Positions 59,931 to 64,000 of a DNA stretch of 64,000 bases are shown piece after piece. The notes below the pieces were generated by a model. It saw only the letters and a list, made by a program, of their open reading frames with translations, searched no databases and had not been told where the DNA came from. Numbering within the stretch: the stretch's first letter is position 1; each line of letters opens with the position of its first letter. Origin of the DNA: JALYZC01 sp963725645 (lineage in GTDB: Bacteria; Actinomycetota; Thermoleophilia; Solirubrobacterales; Solirubrobacteraceae); assembly GCA_963725645.1 (NCBI GenBank), contig CAVRZD010000002.1, positions 310,001-374,000 of the forward strand, given 5' to 3'. The translations under genes were made by a program, and so were the position numbers.

Positions 59931-59960
59931 GTGAGAGCGCCCCGACCAGGGCGCTCTCAC
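59931..59960. terminator. Bidirectional terminator-like hairpin
   Basis: Perfect 12-bp stem GTGAGAGCGCCC/GGGCGCTCTCAC with a 6-base loop between convergent genes; no clear U-tract on either side. Confidence 0.65.
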
Positions 59961-59971
59961 GCGCTTAACGG

Positions 59972-61276
59972 CTAGATGTACCCGCGTAGCTGCGCCGCCT
60001 CGAGCACCCGCTCGATGCCCAGCGCGAAGCAGGCCACCCGCAGCGGCACCTCATCCTCGCGCGAGCGCGCCAGGCACTCGCGGTAGGCGCGGCGCATGAT
60101 CGTGCCGAGCCGGTCGTTCACCTCGCGCTCGTCCCAGCGAAAGTGCTGGAGGTTCTGGACCCACTCGAAGTAGGACACCACGACGCCGCCGGCGTTGGCC
60201 ATCACGTCGGGCACGATGAACACGCCCTTGTCGGTGAGGATCTCGTCGGCGGTCGGCGTCGTGGGGCTGTTGGCGCCCTCGATCACGAGCTTGCAGTCCA
60301 GCTCGTCCGCGTTGTCCGCGTGGATCATTCCGCCGAGCGCCGCCGGGATAAACACCTCGCACGTGATGCCGAGGAGGTCCTCGGCCGGGATCGGCTCGGC
60401 GCCGGCGAAGTCGGGCAGCTGGCCGCCGGCGGCCACGTGCGCGGCCAGCGCGTTGGCGTCGATCCCGCCGTCGCTGCGGATCGCACCATAGGCGTCGGAC
60501 GCGCCGACCATCCGGCATCCGAGCTGCTGCATGATCCGTGCGGCCCACGAGCCAACGTTGCCGTAGCCCTGGATCACGAAGCGCGTCTCCGACGGGGTGA
60601 GCCCGAGCTGGGGCGCGGCCTCGCGGTAGCAGAACACCAGCCCGCGGCCGGTGGCCGCCTCGCGCCCGTAGGAGCCCTCGAGCGCGATCGGCTTGCCGGT
60701 GACGATCGCCGGCGAGTGGCCGTGGAGCTTGCCGTACTCGTCCATCATCCAGGCCATCACCTGGGCATTGGTGTTGACGTCGGGCGCGGGAATGTCGCGT
60801 GTCGGCCCGAGCACCTTGTCGATCTTGTCCATGAACGAGCGGGTGATGCGCTCGACCTCCGAGCGCTCGAGCTCGTGCGCCGGGCAGTTCACGCCGCCCT
60901 TCGCGCCGCCGAAGGGGATGCCGGTGATCGCCGTCTTCCACGTCATCAACGACGCCAGCGCGCGCACCTCGTCGAGGTCCACCTCCGGGTGGTAGCGGAC
61001 GCCGCCCTTGTAGGGGCCGCGGGCGCCGTTGTGCTGCACGCGGTAGCCCGAGAACACGTGGATTCGCCCGTCCGAGAGCCTGACCGGGACCTGGACCCGT
61101 ACCTCGCGGTAGGCGGAGGACAGCACGGCGCGCAGGTCATCCGCAACCCCCAGGCGCTCCGCGGCCGCGTCGAAGTAGTGGGTGACGATCTCGTAGTTGG
61201 AGACCTCCGCCCGCGCCGGCTTCGCGGCGCCCGTCACCTGCTCCGTGGTCGCGCTGGGGGCGCCGTCGTCGGTCAT
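59972..61276 (-). CDS. gdhA: Glutamate dehydrogenase
   Basis: Encodes 434 residues, typical of the hexameric class. It interconverts glutamate with 2-oxoglutarate and ammonia. Lys90 in GPYKGGVRYHP, Lys114 in TWKTAITGIPFGGAKGG and catalytic Lys126 are present, and the Rossmann domain has QGYGNVGSWAA. The early FSGYRVQHN segment also fits the family. NAD or NADP preference cannot be read safely. The start is ATG 61276, 135 bases from the tRNA gene on the other strand. Confidence 0.95.
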   Translation of the reverse strand: MTDDGAPSATTEQVTGAAKPARAEVSNYEIVTHYFDAAAERLGVADDLRAVLSSAYREVRVQVPVRLSDGRIHVFSGYRVQHNGARGPYKGGVRYHPEVDLDEVRALASLMTWKTAITGIPFGGAKGGVNCPAHELERSEVERITRSFMDKIDKVLGPTRDIPAPDVNTNAQVMAWMMDEYGKLHGHSPAIVTGKPIALEGSYGREAATGRGLVFCYREAAPQLGLTPSETRFVIQGYGNVGSWAARIMQQLGCRMVGASDAYGAIRSDGGIDANALAAHVAAGGQLPDFAGAEPIPAEDLLGITCEVFIPAALGGMIHADNADELDCKLVIEGANSPTTPTADEILTDKGVFIVPDVMANAGGVVVSYFEWVQNLQHFRWDEREVNDRLGTIMRRAYRECLARSREDEVPLRVACFALGIERVLEAAQLRGYI

Positions 61277-61411
61277 CGAGTCTGCTCCCGAGCTCCTCGC
61301 CCCCATCCTCGCAGGGCGGGTGGTTCGGCGCAAAGGCCGCGCCGGAGCGGTTGATGGCGCGACCGACCCGCTCGACCGAGTCCCCGGCCGTGCGGGGTAC
61401 ACTCGCCGCCC

Positions 61412-61483
61412 GGGGCCATAGCTCAGTTGGGAGAGCGTGCGTTTGCAACGCGAAGGTCACCAGTTCGATCCCGGCTGGCTCCA
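61412..61483 (+). tRNA. tRNA-Ala (anticodon TGC), structurally degenerate
   Basis: Acceptor GGGGCCA/TGGCTCC and D arm are perfect and the anticodon loop TTTGCAA gives TGC (Ala). But the gene is 72 bases, one short. The anticodon stem keeps only four pairs (TGCG/CGCG, one of them T-G), with a base apparently lost near position 27. The T stem ACCAG/CCGGC has two A-C mismatches. CCA is not encoded. It could be a decaying copy, a sequence error or a true but weak tRNA. Confidence 0.7.
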
Positions 61484-61489
61484 TCATCA

Positions 61490-61918
61490 TCACCCGGCGT
61501 CCGGCAACGCCTCGTAGTCGGCAGCGAATCGAACGCTCCTTGCGTCGGTTGTAGCTCGGCGGCGCGAGTCGCAGGTGAGCCTGCTTCGTCCATCTCCGGC
61601 AGCTCGGCGCGGAACGTAGAAGCATCCTCGGTCGTCGCGTCATACACCGCCAGCCAGTCGATCGTCTCTGCGGTGTACGACTTCCTGGCCACGACCTTTC
61701 GTCCGGTGACCGATACGGAGTAGCATCGAACCTCGACCACCTTGCCGTCGGAGGTCGATGTACTTCACCTGCACTCGCTCGAGCCGGCCGTCGCGCTCGA
61801 CGATCAGGTCGTAGTCCCAATCCTCGCCGAACGGCAGGGCGACCTTGTAGCCGCGGCGCACCAGGTCCGCGGCGACCAGCATCTCCGCGAGATCCCCCTT
61901 CTGCTTCAGCGGCGCCAT
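61490..61918 (-). pseudogene. PD-(D/E)XK endonuclease of the group I intron-associated family, frameshifted
   Basis: With two compensating shifts the gene codes 142 residues, the family length. It starts MAPLKQKGDLAEMLVAADLV, with DWDYDLIVERDGRLERVQVKY carrying the catalytic Asp, and Gln-Val-Lys in the ExK place. The frame shifts by +1 near 61738 (TSDGKVVEVRCYS in the new frame, to YTAETIDWLAVYDATTE) and returns near 61627 with CFYVPRRAAGDGRSRLT and RFAADYEALPDAG. Its stop lies 7 bases from the tRNA-Ala 3' end. By family, relatives such as I-Ssp6803I cut tRNA genes for intron homing; no intron is present here. Confidence 0.7.
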
Positions 61919-62029
61919 GGCTGACGACGAGCGTAGGGGGAGCGGAACCGAAGGGTCGAGGCCCCGCGCAAAGTTGTAACCGGCAGCTCCCCACCCACGC
62001 GCCGTGGCCCCGCCTGGAAGAATCGGCCG

Positions 62030-62749
62030 GTGCTCGCGGCGCTCCATTTCGACATCAGCCTCGGCGACGCCAATCCCTGGGCCCCGCAGTCACGGCTGGC
62101 GCTGCTGGCCTTCGTGGCGTTTCTCGGCGCGTTCCTGTTCATCCGCACGAGCGCCCGGCTGATGCGCTCCCCCAAGGTGCCGTGGTGGCCGGGGAGCGTG
62201 TCGAGCGGCGATCTGCACATCCACCACCTCGTGTGGGGGATCGTGCTCATGCTCGTGGCGGGCTTCATCTCGCTCACGCCGATCGACCCCCCGTGGCGCG
62301 AGATCATGGCGGTGCTGTTCGGGATCGGGGCCGGGCTGACCCTCGACGAGTTCGCGCTCTGGCTCCGCCTCAAGGACGTCTACTGGGCCGAGGAGGGCCG
62401 CCAATCGGTGGACGCGGTGATCATCGCGGCGACCTTCGGCGGCCTGGTGCTGGTCGTCGGCTTCCCGTTCGCGCAGTCGGGCGGCGACGCCGCGCTGGCG
62501 ATCGACGTCGCGCTCGCCGTCACGTTCTCGGCGATCTCGATCCTCAAGGGCAAGACCGCCACGGGCGTCGCCGGCTTCTTCCTCCCACCGATCTCGCTGG
62601 TCGGCGCGATTCGCCTGGCCAAGCCGACGTCGCCGTGGGCTCATCGGCGCTACGGCGAGGCCAAGCGCGCCCGCGCCGAGAAGCGGTTCCCCGCCCGGCG
62701 CTCGCGCTGGCGCGAGCTCATCGGGGGCGCGCCGGACGCCGAGGCCTAG
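62030..62749 (+). CDS. Integral membrane protein of unknown function
   Basis: Encodes 239 residues from GTG 62030. Six hydrophobic helices are visible between about 25 and 185. Conserved-looking elements are GDLHIHHLVWGIVLMLVAGF and TLDEFALWL. His and acidic residues lie within helices, which could bind a metal or proton. The C-terminus is basic and cytosolic. I recognise no named family; it follows the endonuclease remnant in the opposite direction. Confidence 0.75.
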   Translation: MLAALHFDISLGDANPWAPQSRLALLAFVAFLGAFLFIRTSARLMRSPKVPWWPGSVSSGDLHIHHLVWGIVLMLVAGFISLTPIDPPWREIMAVLFGIGAGLTLDEFALWLRLKDVYWAEEGRQSVDAVIIAATFGGLVLVVGFPFAQSGGDAALAIDVALAVTFSAISILKGKTATGVAGFFLPPISLVGAIRLAKPTSPWAHRRYGEAKRARAEKRFPARRSRWRELIGGAPDAEA

Positions 62750-62782
62750 CCGCCCCGACCCTCTGGCGGCCGGAATCGCTGT

Positions 62783-63970
62783 TCAGGCGGCGGATCCGCT
62801 CGGGGGCGTGCTCGCCGCATCCCCGAGCCGCGCGTCAGGGAATTCCCGCGCGGTCTGCCGCCGCAGCACCTCGGTGCCGAGCCCCATCAGCAACGCGAAC
62901 ACGAGGATGCCGAGGGGCTTGCGGAACGCGGCGATCGGTGCCCACGCGATCAGCGCGAGGTAGAGCGCGGCGGCCGCCGTGTAGGTCGCGCCTGGGCGGT
63001 CGCGGAGGTAGGGCGCGGCCCAGCCCCGGAGTCTCACGGCGTAGCGTGTCGGGCCGGCCAGCACTGCCGCGATCACGAGCAGGATGCCGAAGGTGACGGC
63101 CGAGCCTGCCGCCTGGGCGAGCAGCCCTGTGCCGATGCTCCACACCGCATCGGCGGCGGGCCGGACGGACTCGTTCTTGGCCAGGGCGTCGACAACCGCG
63201 GTGCCGGCCAGGCCGCGCACGATCAGCGCGACCGCCCCGGCGGCGATGAAGCCGATGCCCACGGACCGCAGCGTCTCCCGGCGTCGTCCGCGCGCCAGGT
63301 AGACGGCGAGCGCGTACAGGCCGAACACCAGCAGCGTCAGGACGATCGCCAGCCGCCGGATCAGCTTGGCGATCTTCTGCGCGGCGTCGATCTGCTTGGA
63401 GCGCAGGATCACCAGCGAGCCGGCGCTCGCCGGGATCTTGTTCGCTACGGCCGGGTCGATGCCCACCTGGCCGGCGACCTGCCCCACGATCGAGCGCAGG
63501 TTGAGCGTGACCTTGCCGCCGGTGGTCGAGATGTTCTGGCTGCCGCCGTTGATGATCTTCAGCAACGCCTTGTGCGCCGCGCGGTTGGCCTTCTTCCAGG
63601 CGTCCTGCACCTGCCCGGTCGCGAGCGCCCGCTCGGCGGCCGACTGGGCCACGTCGTGCAGACCCCCCGCCACCGGGCCGGCCAGCGGCTGCAGCTGCAC
63701 CGGCAACTTGCTCTTCAACGTTGCCTCGACGTCAACGTTCGCGTAGATCTGGTTCACGACGAACGTCGCCACCTGGGTCTGGATCGCCTTGTTCTCGAGC
63801 AGCTTGCTGCTCGTGGTCGTCCAGTTGTCGGTGTTCAGCGCCTGGCGGTTGACCCACAACGAGAAGATCGCCACGAACGCCAACACGGTCGCCACGATGA
63901 CCAGCGCCGTGACATACCAATGACGCCTCGGGGCGGCTCCCTGCGCAGCTTTGGCGTCGTCGGCGGCCAC
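62783..63970 (-). CDS. Integral membrane protein of unknown function
   Basis: Encodes 395 residues from GTG 63970; TAGGGT on the minus strand (63981-63986), 10 bases upstream, is a probable -10 box. One N-terminal helix (about 18-42) is followed by an external domain of about 160 residues (NRQALNTDNWTTTSSKLLEN, IQTQVATFVVNQIYANVDVE) and four to six helices near the end. The pattern matches a conserved actinobacterial membrane protein whose role is unknown. It is the last gene; its upstream partner lies outside the window. Confidence 0.8.
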   Translation of the reverse strand: MAADDAKAAQGAAPRRHWYVTALVIVATVLAFVAIFSLWVNRQALNTDNWTTTSSKLLENKAIQTQVATFVVNQIYANVDVEATLKSKLPVQLQPLAGPVAGGLHDVAQSAAERALATGQVQDAWKKANRAAHKALLKIINGGSQNISTTGGKVTLNLRSIVGQVAGQVGIDPAVANKIPASAGSLVILRSKQIDAAQKIAKLIRRLAIVLTLLVFGLYALAVYLARGRRRETLRSVGIGFIAAGAVALIVRGLAGTAVVDALAKNESVRPAADAVWSIGTGLLAQAAGSAVTFGILLVIAAVLAGPTRYAVRLRGWAAPYLRDRPGATYTAAAALYLALIAWAPIAAFRKPLGILVFALLMGLGTEVLRRQTAREFPDARLGDAASTPPSGSAA

Positions 63971-64000
63971 GGTCCAACCGACCCTACACCTGGACGGTCG

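Overview
The window is very GC-rich DNA (above 70% by eye in the backbone) with dense, mostly single-copy bacterial genes. GTG and TTG starts are frequent, many genes begin 6-10 bases after a TAnnnT box with no Shine-Dalgarno sequence, and the gene content is that of a Gram-positive, actinobacterial-type cell (LytR C-terminal domain protein, SCP2/TetR, HxlR and YCII families). This points to a high-GC Actinomycetota, most plausibly the Thermoleophilia/Solirubrobacterales. That placement is inference; no rRNA gene is present to confirm it.

Layout. 0-3.96 kb (minus strand): an operon dedA - uppP - purM - secreted lipase, two members of which handle undecaprenyl phosphate. 3.99-20.1 kb: a cell-surface polysaccharide/glycoconjugate locus. 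It holds a DegT aminotransferase, a DUF354 glycosyltransferase, a CapD/PglF-type nucleotide-sugar dehydratase, a LytR_C membrane protein, a FlgD-Ig secreted protein, an O-antigen-ligase-like polymerase, a Wzx-like flippase, a subtilase, GT4 and GT2 glycosyltransferases, a HAD phosphatase, an ATP-grasp enzyme and a PglC-type phosphoglycosyl transferase. The glycosyltransferase and the dehydratase carry four apparent +1 frameshifts within 1.25 kb. 20.1-31 kb: general metabolism (DUF3105 protein, alpha/beta hydrolase, amidase remnant, GMC oxidoreductase, SDR, thioesterase, HxlR regulator, pyrophosphatase, lytic transglycosylase, solitary DNA methyltransferase, GGDEF/HD-GYP protein). 31-48.6 kb: TetR/SCP2 pair with twin operators, DUF445, Abi-alpha-like protein, second HxlR, cytochrome P450, second GGDEF/HD-GYP protein, peroxiredoxin-like protein, DrrAB-type ABC exporter, small enzymes and three unknown secreted proteins.

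48.8-57.2 kb is a decayed integrative element. A 54-bp direct repeat copies the 3' end of an intact tRNA-Ala(CGC) gene, a ruined tyrosine-integrase gene lies beside the tRNA, and the base composition is visibly lower in GC in parts. The cargo is the most interesting part of the window: a SLOG-fold protein translationally coupled to a large protein combining a PfkB-like domain, a P-loop ATPase and two RyR domains, with a divergent TIR-transmembrane-Ig protein. By family knowledge this looks like a nucleotide-signal conflict/defence module (TIR as NAD+-derived signal producer, SLOG/RyR as sensors). An IS5-family element (920 bp, TAA target duplication) has inserted in the island.

57.2-64 kb returns to backbone: a HAMP-GAF-GGDEF protein, an acidic disordered protein, a candidate structured RNA, glutamate dehydrogenase, a degenerate tRNA-Ala(TGC) facing a frameshifted PD-(D/E)XK endonuclease gene of the group I intron-associated family, and two membrane proteins.
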